Source of the DNA: Euryodendron excelsum
Taxonomy: Eukaryota > Streptophyta > Magnoliopsida > Ericales > Pentaphylacaceae
Assembly (NCBI GenBank): GCA_033060915.1
Contig: CM065387.1
Span: 28,760,001 to 28,824,000, forward strand
Reading direction: 5' to 3'
Length of the DNA: 64,000 nt
Part shown: one piece after another, positions 33,486-44,673 of the stretch
How positions within the stretch are numbered: position 1 is the stretch's first letter
Layout of the letters: the number at the start of each line of letters is the position of its first letter
Notes under the pieces: generated by a model
Seen by the model: the letters and a program-made list of their open reading frames with translations, nothing else
Told to the model about the DNA's origin: nothing
The model's database searches: none
Program-made: the position numbers and the translations under genes

Positions 33486-35999
33486 AGATGGCATTCTATT
33501 TTTGAAGATTAAGAGGTGTTTACGATGCAAATTATGTGTGTGGTTACTCATTCTTGCAAGTAGGCGTTTCTTTGCTGGAGACTCAAATGCTGCAAAAATT
33601 TGCACGGAGCAAATTCAATGCCTAGCTCTATATTTTCGCCTCTCCATCTTTCCAGAAGGTAGTTCTGTTTGAGTCGGTAATTGTTTTAATGGAAGAAGTT
33701 CCCTGCAAAAGACCGCACATTTGTTTTCCTGCCAAACAAGCTGAAGATGAGTCTGCATGGCAGTGGAAGTTGAAGGCTAGACTAATTTGTTATTGTAAAC
33801 TCGTGTAATCGGCAAAATTTCACCGTCTTTTAGTTTTCCTGTAAATTGGGATGTTGGGTGTCTATTGCAAACATTCAAGACGAGGATTGAAGCTATGAAC
33901 AATTTTTTATTCACAAGCATTAGCCAAGAGGTGCTTGGGAGAGCAAATAACAAAATTTTCATTTGTTTTTGTCAAAACAGTCAAAATATTTTTGTTTTTT
34001 TAGGTATCGAAACGAAACATCAGTGGAATAATAATGAAATTTTGATTTCTATCAAAACTTTACGGAATATAAAATAATGCATCAAAATCTAATGTTACAT
34101 ACCAAAATAATAAGTTGTGTCAATTTAAATTTACATCATTTTATAAATGTTGTATAATTTTGATTGAGATTTTTTAATATTAATATTTTTCGATTTTGAA
34201 ATGTTTTTGAAACATTTTGAAATATTTTCAAGACATTTTCGAGCCGTTTTTGTTTTTGAGCCAATTAAAATAACTTATCAAAATGAAATTTTGATCTTTG
34301 AAAGAAAGAGAATTAGGTGAAGAAATATTCAAATTGGATACTTTTTGATAGCTTTGGATTGAAGATTCAATCACTGTTAGTGCAAAACAGACCACTTAAC
34401 TTGGATACCATTGTATTGAAGATGCTGTTACTGTAGAGAAACAAACTAAGTTTGATACTTTTCAATACTTGTCGATACCTTTGATTGGAGATGTTGTGGG
34501 TGTGCAAAATTGATAAACTGACTCGATACCTTTTGATAGTGTTTGTCATAGCGAGTCATGAAAAATTTACAGATTTGAAAACTAGTATTTATGGAAGAAA
34601 TTTGAGTTTCTTTTATATTTGACAAGCCCTTTTAGGGTTTCTAATTAAGTAGCCGTGAAAGAATTCTTAGAAATTCTCATATTAGAAAGTTGTGATCTTA
34701 GCAAGGAGTTTGACTAGATTGGAAATTTACAAGTTATTAAGTATTGAGGAATCGTATCAAGGGATAGATACGTGATTGTGGGATTAGATCAATATAAGAG
34801 GAGAATATCCGCAAATACATAAAGTCGACACTCGAAGATTGAGAGTATCTAGAGTTGGATAGTAAGTTGATATTTTATATTCATTCTTTATAGTGCTTGG
34901 TTAATTAGATTAGGTCCCATAATTTTTTTTTCCAATTGAGTTTTCACGCAAAAATATCATGTGCTGTTTTGCATGTGCTTAATTTATTTTTGCTTATGCA
35001 TAACATGTGATTGTGAATAATTAATCATATATTGCTTAATCATATAGCTGACCAATTGTCCTCCTAAATAAATCCATATTAGGATAAAAGGCTTCTTCAG
35101 TTATCCTTTTCCGAATTTCTTATCATGTAATGGACCCTGAAAATTAACAATGCATAAAAAGGGCGTTATTTATTTTCAACGGTTTCCATTGTACCATAGG
35201 GTGTAAATGATCCCAAGTTGACTTTGGAAATGAACATTATTGTTTTTATTGAAGTTTGGATACAATACAGCCCCTCATATATTTTTAGTTTGTTTAACAC
35301 TGGCCTCAAGTTGAGAAATACTTGATCACCTTTATTTATTTATTTATTTATTTTAATGATCTTGCTCAATATCTTATCCTAACTATCCATTTTTGATGTA
35401 GAAAGATAATTGAAGACTTCATTTTGTAAAATTCTGTTCCAGTGAGTTTTTGTTTTCTTCTAACAAAAAAACTATGTAAGATGAATGTAGCAGTAACATT
35501 TTTTAAACTATGAGCAAAATATTTGGGTGAAAGGACAATAAATAACCACATAATTATATATGTTTGGTTCTCAAGCTAGGCAAGAGGTCTCAACTTTGAT
35601 CTCTCGTGACCAATTATTATTCATTCAATGCATAGAATTTACATGATTTGTGTATACAGTGCCCCTGCACGAGCTCAAATGAGTAATTGGTTGAAGGCTT
35701 TGAATACCATGCGCCAAAAATATTTATATATAGAGAGAGTTTAGTTTTGATGAATTGACAGTATACAATATTTTACACAAGCAGGACACTAAAGTGTGAC
35801 ACGTGTCTTTTAAAATTTAAGTACAACGTAAACAAGGCTCATGGACACGTTGCATTCTAATGCCTACTCGTGTAAAAAATTTTTATACTGTTAATGCATA
35901 ATCAAAATTAAACTCATATATATATATATATATATATATGTATTTGTAAAAATTCCGTTCCCTTTCATTTTGGGCTAAAATAAAAGAACAACATTAATT
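33486..35999. other. FAN1 3' flank, unassigned
   Basis: The start should include the FAN1 3' UTR. From 34325 to 34550 words of the type (T/C)GATACC(T/A)TT, GAAGAT and GTTACTGT recur irregularly, a worn short-tandem region. A TTTTCACGCAAAAATA segment near 34943 recalls the end of copia LTRs, but I cannot define the element. (TA)n at 35916-35939. Confidence 0.3.
35916..35939. repeat. (TA)n microsatellite
   Basis: Twelve TA units in a row within AT-rich flank. Confidence 0.9.
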
Positions 36000-36564
36000 T
36001 CATGAAGGAGGAAAGTAGATGAGTTGAGTGAATATGCATCAGGTGGGGGAATTAAGAAAGCATGCAGGACTACACAAGGATCCTCTGCTTCAAGGAGAAA
36101 CATAAGGATTAGTTAGACACAGCAGGACACATGAGACAGCTAATAAGAAAGGAGTTAAAAGCTTACAAAAGTCAGTCAGACCCAGCAGAAACTAAAGAGA
36201 CAGCCAGAACAGAAAAGCCATTGCATTGCATGTGTTTTGCCGCCAAAACTTCAAAATGCTGAAGCAAGCCATGCATGATCAGCCGCAAAAGAAGTAAGCA
36301 AGGAAGGAAGGAAGGAGTCACCCAGCTCAGAGAGAGTCATGGATGGATGGATGGATGATGGATCCTGCGGCAAATTTGCCAAGTTTGAAGGCTCCATGAA
36401 GCTCAGTTCTGGATATCCTAAAGATATGTTACAACAGTGGCGATTCTGGGTGAAGAAACGAAAATAAAAAAATAGAAAAGGAAAAAAAAAAAAAAAAGAA
36501 AAAAGAAAGAATGAAGCATCTGAAGACTGAATATTTATGTTCATGACAGCTGCTGAGAGAGAGC

Positions 36565-36597
<33 letters not shown>

Positions 36598-37503
36598 ATA
36601 ATAAGATTAACATGCAATTTATAAGTAGTGCATGTGTGAGATTACCGCCCATTTGATAGCAGCAGTAGAGAGAGAGAGAGAGGGGTAGCAAGGTCAAGAA
36701 AAATGAAAAGGGGTACTTAGGGTACTGGCTGTACTGTACAGGAACAACCCCATCGATCCAGCAGAGCCAGAGGGAAAGTACTGCTCAAAACCATGCATAG
36801 ACAGGGACAAGTGGGGGGCTGTCATTGACTAATTAATTACGTAAAACGAATAATAGATCGATAGAGTGACAATTAAATAAATTAAATAAGAGGAATAAAG
36901 AGTCAGATCAGCTTCATGATTAAGCTGCGTATATATGCATGGGGCATGATGGGGCAAGAGGGGTGGGTCAATATGATTAAAAAAAGAAAGAAAGAGAGTA
37001 GATATTCTGTGGCTGGCTGGCTCGCAAGTTGTCCGGATGACCCAAAAGAGTTGCCACAGACAATTTGGAGTGGAGTTGGCTGATGATTCAATCCAAAGCC
37101 CAAAAGTATGTCAGTAATTGCAGTTGGAAAAAGACATGCGAAGAATACATGGCCAGCTTGCTTAGTAGAACGCTAACCAAACAGGTAGGAATCGAAGGAA
37201 GAAAAGAGATGCTAGCTCCCTCCATATATCAATGTACTTCACCCACACTAAACACAATTTTTATATACAATTGCTATCGGATATGCTATAGCTTATCGTG
37301 GTCTTATCTTCTTCTTCTTCTTTTTTTTTTTTTTTCTTCCTTATCATTTCAAAACAATGCAAGTACTCATCACTTAAGACTCATAATTTGATAAATGCCA
37401 CTTTATAATCATTTTGGATTAGATACCTATGTAAAAAAATTTTAATTTACATAATATTTTGTTAACAAAAAAAAAAAAAAAAAGTCACCACCTAGTATTA
37501 TGC
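36000..37503. other. Intergenic stretch with low repeat content, GA-rich
   Basis: Less AT-rich than its surroundings, with GGAA and GGAT short repeats, (GA)n at 36555-36595 and (CT)n-type tracts. No protein frame is recognisable (the minus-strand frame at 36251-36697 is mostly low complexity) and I found no known microRNA sequence. It could be a promoter or a non-coding transcript of something not recognised. Confidence 0.3.
36555..36595. repeat. (GA)n microsatellite
   Basis: About 20 GA units with one GCGC interruption near 36563. GA repeats are bound by plant BPC-type GAGA factors when located in promoters, but no gene start is seen here. Confidence 0.85.
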
Positions 37504-38205
37504 CCTGTGGCAAATCTAGGAATTTAATAGAGGGGGGCAACATGGGAAAAATATTTTACCAGTACGAATCATTTAGATTTCAGCTTGGAGCACCCATCGA
37601 ATACATAAAAAAATAAATAATATTGTTATACTATTATAATATAAAATATTTATTTATCCATAAAATTCTTACTATTACTCTCAAAAGTATATAAAAATTT
37701 GTAGAAGGTCAAAAAATCAATAAAGAAAATATAAAAACAGGTTGATGAAATCCTTACCATTGTTTCCTAAGCAGTATCACGAAAACAAGTAAGAATAAAC
37801 AATGGAAATATGTGGAAGATAAAGAAAAAAGGTAATCTAAGAGGGTTAAATACAAATTATAAAGAGTGATGATGATGAGCAAAAACAATTAGAAGAAACT
37901 TTTGGACAGGAAACAAAGTAAAATTATTTGTATTATAGAAGCACCAAATATTAATTTTTTGTTTTTTTTATTATAGATACTTGGAAATACATAGGATCTA
38001 AGCAAATTTTTTAAAACTTTGAGAGATAAAGTAACATTATTTAAATTTTTATTTTTATTTTTTGAATGGGAAGGGGAGGTAGTGTACCATTTATTATTCT
38101 AAATACCCAAAATACATAGTATATGAATAGAATTGTCAAAACGTTGGGGGCAGGGGTGGGATGTGGCCCCTGCCCGCCGGTTGTCGGTCCGCCCCTGCAT
38201 TCTCC
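37504..38205. mobile_element. Possible DNA-transposon-derived repeat
   Basis: Left end CTGTGGCAAATCTAGGA and the complement of the right end ATGCAGGGGCGGACCGAC are weakly alike. The interior contains AGGGGGGCAACATGGGAAAAA on the left and GGTGGGATGTGGCCCCTGC on the right, a layout I know from dispersed plant repeats. No matching target duplication was found, so ends and class are unsure. Confidence 0.3.
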
Positions 38206-39034
38206 CTATACAAGGGATCGGCCTATTTGAATTGCCTTTTTTTCTTTTTTTTGGAACATAGAAATCAAATTTCAATTTTATAAATTCAGGAATGAAAACA
38301 CAAAAATTTGTTCCAAAACATAGTGGAAAAACACAGGAAAAAAAATAATAAAACACATGACAAAAGTAAAATATGGCCGAATAATTATTCTAGGTCACGT
38401 TGCACCATCTTAAACCAGAAATTTATAATGTAATTCTCTTATAACAACATGACATCTCTCATTTCACAAAGTAGTCAATACTCCTGTCAGGGGTGTTGAC
38501 CTTGATTTTTTTTTTTTTAGCGTCTCTTGGCTCAGGAAATACAAATGCTCTTTTGAAAATCTATTTTGATGACAGCTTTTTGGAAAAGTATTTTGGTTAT
38601 GTTCTAAAAATCTGGCATTTGGAAAATCTATTAGTCTGTTGTATTTATTATTCTAGCAATCTGAAATAGTTTTTGAGTAGTTTTTTAAAATGGAGATGGT
38701 TACTACTTATTGTATTTTAAAATTACTCGGTATTTATGGTAAAATTTCACTGGTTGTTATATCATTCACTGGGTTATGAGTTCATTGACTATGTCCAGGA
38801 TATGACAATCTATTAACACTCAAGTACAAGTGCGGCGAAATAGTAAATAAAATCTGATAAGACTGGAGTCGATCCCCAGGGAACAACTATCAAAACTTAC
38901 AAAGTTAGGTGTTAAAATTCACGCACGATAAAAAATTAGATACCGACTAAGTTATGCTAGACATTGTAGTGTTATAATGGCTTCAGTTGGAATCTAAGCC
39001 AACCTGTTTAAATTTTACCTTAAGAAGTATTAAT
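38206..39034. other. Unassigned spacer
   Basis: A poly-A rich patch, then sequence with GACTGGAGTCGATCCCCAGG near 38863. This motif often occurs in dispersed plant repeats. No gene recognised. Confidence 0.3.
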
Positions 39035-39045
39035 GAGAATTGAAT

Positions 39046-39950
39046 CTTGGGCTTGGAGGAAAATTTTGCAGCTAAGAGATCTCATTACGCCTTTGATCAA
39101 GTACAAAATTGGAGAAGGCTCACAGGTTTCCCTTTGGTATGATAATTGGCTGCCAATGGGGCTTATACATCAAAGAATGGGGGATAGGATGATCTATGAT
39201 TCTGGGTTAGGTAAAAAAGCAAAAGTTAGCACTATTATTAAAGACAACCAGTGGCATTGGCCTGTGGCAAATTCCATAGAGTTGATGGAGCTCAAGAGGT
39301 GTATGGCATGTATTCCACTTCCTAATAGTTCTTGTACTGATCAAGCCATGTGGATTCCAGAAAAAAATCACCAATTTTCAGTTAGATCAGCTTGGCAATG
39401 TATTAGAAGTCATAGTCCTCAAGTGGAGTGGGCTGAAGTTGCTTGGTTTAAGAAGGCTATTCCTAGATATAGCTTCATCCTTTGGCTTGCTATTCGAGAA
39501 AGATTAGCCACCCAAGACAAACTTGCTGCCTATGGTATGTTAAATGACATGTGTTGTGTGTTTTGTAGAGATAAAATTGAAGACCACAACCATCTCTTCT
39601 TCCAGTGTTCAATCACCAACACATTATGGGTGCAGCTGCTAGCAAAGTGTAAGGCCCAATGCTTGAGTAATGAGTGGCAAGGGATTGTATCTTGGGCTTG
39701 TACCTTGAAGGGGAAGGCTTTGAAGAATATTCTTTGCAAGTTAATGCTCTCCACCACTGTTTATTTCCTTTGGAGAGAAAGGAATGAGAGATTAATGGCT
39801 AACAAGAGTAGGGATATGAAGGCAGTGCTCAATGATATAGTCTTTCAAGTTCGTAGTAGGATGGCTAGCTTAAGAGGCTTTCATGGAACGGCACCAAATA
39901 GGGACCTCCAGCAAATATGGCGGATTCCCAATGATATTTTCAAGAATTAA
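39046..39950 (+). pseudogene. LINE ORF2 C-terminal fragment, zf-RVT domain
   Basis: Open for about 300 codons: WAWRKILQLRDLI, GEGSQVSLWYDNWLP, FSVRSAWQCIRSH, FKKAIPRYSFILWLAIRERL, the zinc-binding motif CVFCRDKIEDHNHLFFQC, and a tail with YFLWRERNERL. This is the zf-RVT region found behind the reverse transcriptase of plant LINEs. The RT and endonuclease are absent. The apparent start codon at 39033 lies in the host target site (ATGAGAATTGAAT), so it is not the protein's own start. Not an independent gene. Confidence 0.9.
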
Positions 39951-40163
39951 GATTGTTTAGTTCTTTTAGTTGTTGGGTTAAGTTAGCTTCTTTGTGTACT
40001 TTGCTTAGCTAGTGCTAGTTGGGTTCTTTAGTTTGTTTGGATGGTTATCTTTCTTGATTATCTCCATTGGCCTGGGGTATGCCCCTTGTATTTGTACTTG
40101 ATCTTTCGATCTTTTTTTGTCTATTGATATTCTTTCTTACTTAGCAAAAAAAAAAAAAAAAAG
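39046..40163 (+). mobile_element. 5'-truncated LINE insertion (1.12 kb) with poly-A tail
   Basis: Flanked by the perfect 11-bp duplication GAGAATTGAAT (39035-39045 and 40164-40174) and ending in an 18-base A tail (40146-40163). It carries only the 3' end of a LINE ORF2 plus about 200 bp of 3' UTR, the usual product of incomplete target-primed reverse transcription. The intact frame and exact target duplication indicate a fairly young insertion. Confidence 0.93.
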
Positions 40164-42440
40164 AGAATTGAATAATTATTGCAAAAAAAGGAAATCAAAG
40201 CAAAATAGTTTAATTTGTGAGAATTGATGGTTGTAGAATGAGATTTTAATTAAATAAAATAAAATAGTCTTGAATCAAATTGATCCGATTTTCTAATTCA
40301 CTCAAAATTTCAATTAAGATTTTGTAACTCAAATTATTGGCTTCGTCTTGAGCATTTGATTCAGAAGATTAAGCTATTAGAACAAAAATTCAATAATAAT
40401 TAACTATAGAATAATAAAATTAAAGCCATAGATTTATACCATCGATTTGTGCAATAATTATACTAAACTAAAATTTGTGTATAAAAATTACCAAACTTAA
40501 TCAAGAATTTAAGTTTTTTCAAAAATCTAGAATTTAATTACCAAGAATTGAAAGATTTTAAAGATAAAATAATAAAGACTCAATTGCCTCCGTTAATATT
40601 GTAAGATCGTTAGATGATTTTCACATTGTCTCTAAGAATAAAATTAGCTATTCATAATATTTAAAAGACCTGGCTTGAAAAATAACTTTATAAATAAAAA
40701 TGTTTATTATTATAGAATAATGGTAAAACAAGACTAAAAAAAATTTAATTAATTGAAAAGTACTAATAAACAAACTAAAAATTTACACAAAAAAAATGAA
40801 GTAATAGACCTGCCTGCTTCCTCTCTCAAAAATCTTTGTAACTCGCTAAGTTGAGTGAGGGCTATGGGGTACAATTTATAGGCCTCCAAGAAATGAGAAA
40901 GTGAAAAGAAGATAAGAGGATGATGGACACCATTAAAAAAATAAAAATTAATACACCCAAATTTAAGAAGAGCAGGACTCGTGGAGCACGTATGATGGAC
41001 CCCACCATCTTTGGCTGAGTCTGAAGGGCCATGGTTTGTTACCTTATCGTGGGGTGGGAACTAGTTTAGTAGTTGCTGGTTGGCCAGCTTGGTTTCTTGC
41101 TACTTTTTGCCATGCATATGCTATTTTCTTTTTGCTCTTGTTTGGAGTATCTGAGATGATTTCTATGAAGCTTCCTCACTGGCCTTGACAATGTATAAAT
41201 ATATAATGTATAAAATATATAAGATATAATATAATAAATATATAATATAATATACACACTTATTTATATAGATAATAAACATCTCATTACCTCATTTTAC
41301 TTAATTTTATCTTTAAATCTGCTCAAGAAGTATAAAACATAAAAAATATTAAATTTATATAAAAATAATAAATAACACAAATAATAACTAATATTAACGT
41401 GTAATTAGAGAGTCTAATTGTACTTTTTAGAGTACAATCACTCACTCTATCAATTGAATCATTTTAGGTTGTGAAGCATAAGTACAAATTAGGAGCTTTA
41501 ATGCTATAAAACATTGTGTGGATGTTTTTTTTTTAATATTTTTTTTTAGTGATGCTTGGAGCTTGGATGCATAGATTAACATTTGATGCTCTTTTAATAT
41601 CATGGATTCGTATGTAATATTGGCCCCTTTTTGTATCAAGGCCACAAGATGTATATGACTTGTATAATTTTGGACAATGTATATCATTTTTTGTTTTGCA
41701 TGTGGGATGGGAATTGAACTTAGACACAACTCTAATATCTAAAGATCACATGGACTCTGTTTAATTTTATTTTATATTATGTATGGTTCCACAACAATTC
41801 TAAATTGATTATCTTAAATCAATCAAAAAAACCAAATCAATAAAATGCACTTTTGTCCCAGATATGTGTAAACCCTAGTTGCTTTGAGTCGTTTTATCTA
41901 CTTGCTCGCAGTCACAAATTTGCATAGGATGAGTTTGTGGTAGTGACTCGAAATGTCAAGTCATCTTTCAAAACTCATCCTAAACGCCATGTGATGAATG
42001 ATACTCTGGAGCATAATACCATTTTGGTTAGAAAGTCAGATTTAGAGGCTATTTTTTAGACCTAAAAAATTGATAGCTACAAACCTTCAAAAGTTAGGGC
42101 AGAGTTATTCATAATCAAGGATGTTCTTAATGCTTTTTGTTTTTTTTTTTGTCCTTGTCCCATGTTTCCCTTGTTATATTTTAGTTTGTCTTTTGTTATC
42201 TAATTTATTAAAAAAACATAAATTTTTTTTAAAAAATACAAAATATTTTTTTTGTTACTGTGCATTTTTCTGAGTTAATGGCATTTTAATTTTATATTAT
42301 TAGGCTGATGCTAAATGAGTTTGAAAGAGCTAGTGTAACTTGCTAGAGTTTAATTCTTTACTTGTCTCAGTGATCTTTTCATGTAAATATACCTCCTGTA
42401 TTTGGCACACACTTCAAGGAGTATTGATCGATATATAGGA

Positions 42441-42480
42441 TAAGGATTTCCTCCAACTTGGGTTGGAGGAATTACTCCTA
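42441..42480. repeat. Hairpin, 10-bp perfect stem
   Basis: TTCCTCCAAC (42448-42457) pairs with GTTGGAGGAA (42462-42471) around a 4-base loop. A similar but diverged segment lies 216 bp downstream. Confidence 0.65.
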
Positions 42481-42656
42481 CCTTGTATATGTGGCAGTGT
42501 ACTATTTGTCTATGCTTTTTTATTTATATTTTTTTATTTAAGTATCTTTTACAATATAGTAATCCCATGAATCGTGCCTAAAATCGAGGAATAGTTTAAT
42601 AAAATTATTAATTTAATTTTAATATGTAAAAATTTAATGTGTTGTCATGTATACAT

Positions 42657-42700
42657 GGTAAGAGAAATTTCTTCAACTTAAGGCGGAGGAAACTCTTACC
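42657..42700. repeat. Hairpin, 8-bp perfect outer stem
   Basis: GGTAAGAG (42657-42664) pairs with CTCTTACC (42693-42700), and the inner part TTCTTC/GGAGGA pairs partly. It aligns with the hairpin at 42441, which suggests an old duplication. Confidence 0.55.
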
Positions 42701-43774
42701 CCGATATATATACGAGCGGGAGACATACCACTTTGGGTTAGACCCAAATCAAGAGCCCATGGATGGCTCAAACTTTTTAGTAGACTTGCCCATTTGCGTG
42801 GGATGTCCTACGCCTTACTGCTAACCGGGTCGGTTTGAAACACAACTAGAAAAGAACGGACTCATCATAATTAACCTTACAATATATCTGTATATGCATG
42901 TCGCTACATCACTAATCATATATATATATAAGTTGTGTTCGTTCTTATATTTTATCTCTTTTTATGTGACACTTTCTATGCTCAATATTTTTAAAATGTT
43001 ATGTCACAGGGGTAATGAAGATTCTTATTATTAATCCAATTAAATTTCCTATTTACTACGCAAGTTCTATTTCAAACAAACAAGTATAGACATCTATTTG
43101 AAGTTATATGTATAGATATTTATTAAGTTTCCTAAGTGAAGAAATCAGAACTCCATACAAGTCTTAACTGAAGTCCTATCTTGGAAAAATAAGTATGACG
43201 TATAGAATTCTACACAAGTCCTAACCGGAGTTCCCTAAGTGAAGAATTCCACAGCTATAAAATTATATATAAGATCAATATTGGAGAATAGCCGAAACAT
43301 TAAAAGAACTCTCTTTCTTGGTTTAATTTAATGCGACATCCTCATACTACAGCTTTAAATTCCAACACATATCTGATCATCCGATCTATCTAAGTTGTCT
43401 AACTACGTATGTGTCTTTATACATTTATATACAAATTTGTGTGTATAGATACGTGTAATTGTTTTCAGATGATGATTGTTGAAAACTTTTATTGCAACCT
43501 ATTCTATTACGTATATATACATATATAATTGATGTTAAAATTCGTTTGCTGGTAGTGTATGGTTGACAATTGTGTAGATTATAGTTTTTTTCACAAATTC
43601 TTTTATTTTTTCAGAACATGTTGTTACCATAAAACAAATTAGAATTGCCATAATATTCTTAATTATTGTAAAATTTTGAATTAATTACTAATAATATTTA
43701 TATTGTGAATTTGAAAAAGTCTTACTCCCCTCCCCACACATTGTACGGGTTGACACTTAGTCTAACGTAAAATA

Positions 43775-43776
<2 letters not shown>

Positions 43777-43820
<44 letters not shown>
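43777..43820. repeat. (TC)22 microsatellite
   Basis: 44 bases of uninterrupted TC, 73 bp upstream of the copia left LTR. Confidence 0.92.
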
Positions 43821-43826
<6 letters not shown>

Positions 43827-43892
43827 ATCTCTCTGGAGAACTTTGTGCATTTGAGAGTTGCATTTTTGTGTTGTGAGCAAGGAGGCAAAGGG

Positions 43893-43992
43893 TGTTGGAA
43901 AATACTTCAAAATTTCATTATGCAAATAGTTAAGTTACTTATTAATATTTACCACTATTTTATATTATTTATGACGCCCATGTGTCTAATAT

Positions 43993-44027
<35 letters not shown>

Positions 44028-44673
44028 CTATGTGTGTATGTGCGTGTACATATATATGTAGTGGGTGAGTTTTTTTGAAAAAGGATGAGAGAGAATCATC
44101 AGAAGAAAAAAGAAGAAGGAAGAAGTTGCATGCATACCCTCCTAGTCAAAAAGTAAATAGCGGATTAGACTTTGTTGGTCGATAAATCACGAAGTAATTC
44201 ATTGCTTTGATTTTGGCATTAAATTATCACATCGGTTAAATCCTTCTTTCCCCAACCTTTTTCACTTTTAGACATGTCATCTTATGCCTTGTCTTTGAAC
44301 CCTTTGAGATTCTGGTTCTATATATGTATAAGGCTTTTCAGTTTTATTTTGAATAGGGGATGGTTTTGGTTTTCCTATATACTATTTTGCCTCCTTTAGT
44401 TTTTCTCTCTTGGTGAATGCACACCACAAAGGTTGGTCATTGTATCCTGGAGGACGATCACAGAAAGCCAAATGCATTGAGGTTTTTCAACCGTGTGGGG
44501 GCGAAATCGTTTCTTAAGGATAACAGATTAATTTTTGTGCCTTAACTCATCTTTCCTCTGATTTGATAAGTTTTCTTTCTTTAAATCTTCTATGTGAATT
44601 ATTTTCACTATGATAAACTTCTTGTGTTTTATATTGATTTATCAAAGCACAATTATTATATATATTTTCAACA
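43893..44673 (+). repeat. Left LTR of the decayed copia element
   Basis: 781 bp, TGTTGGAAAATACTTC to TTTTCAACA. Includes (TA)n at 43999-44027. Confidence 0.85.

Larger units (their letters stand above)
40175..43776. other. AT-rich intergenic stretch with two small hairpins
   Basis: No gene recognised. AT-rich low-complexity at 41190-41260. Two related fold-back segments are listed separately. The LINE at 39046 interrupts a repeat of unknown type that continues to about 40960. Confidence 0.3.

Noticed and set aside
36251..36697. 148-codon minus-strand frame
   Set aside because: Mostly CT/GA low complexity (Leu-Ser and Phe runs); no domain, no splice or start context that supports a gene.
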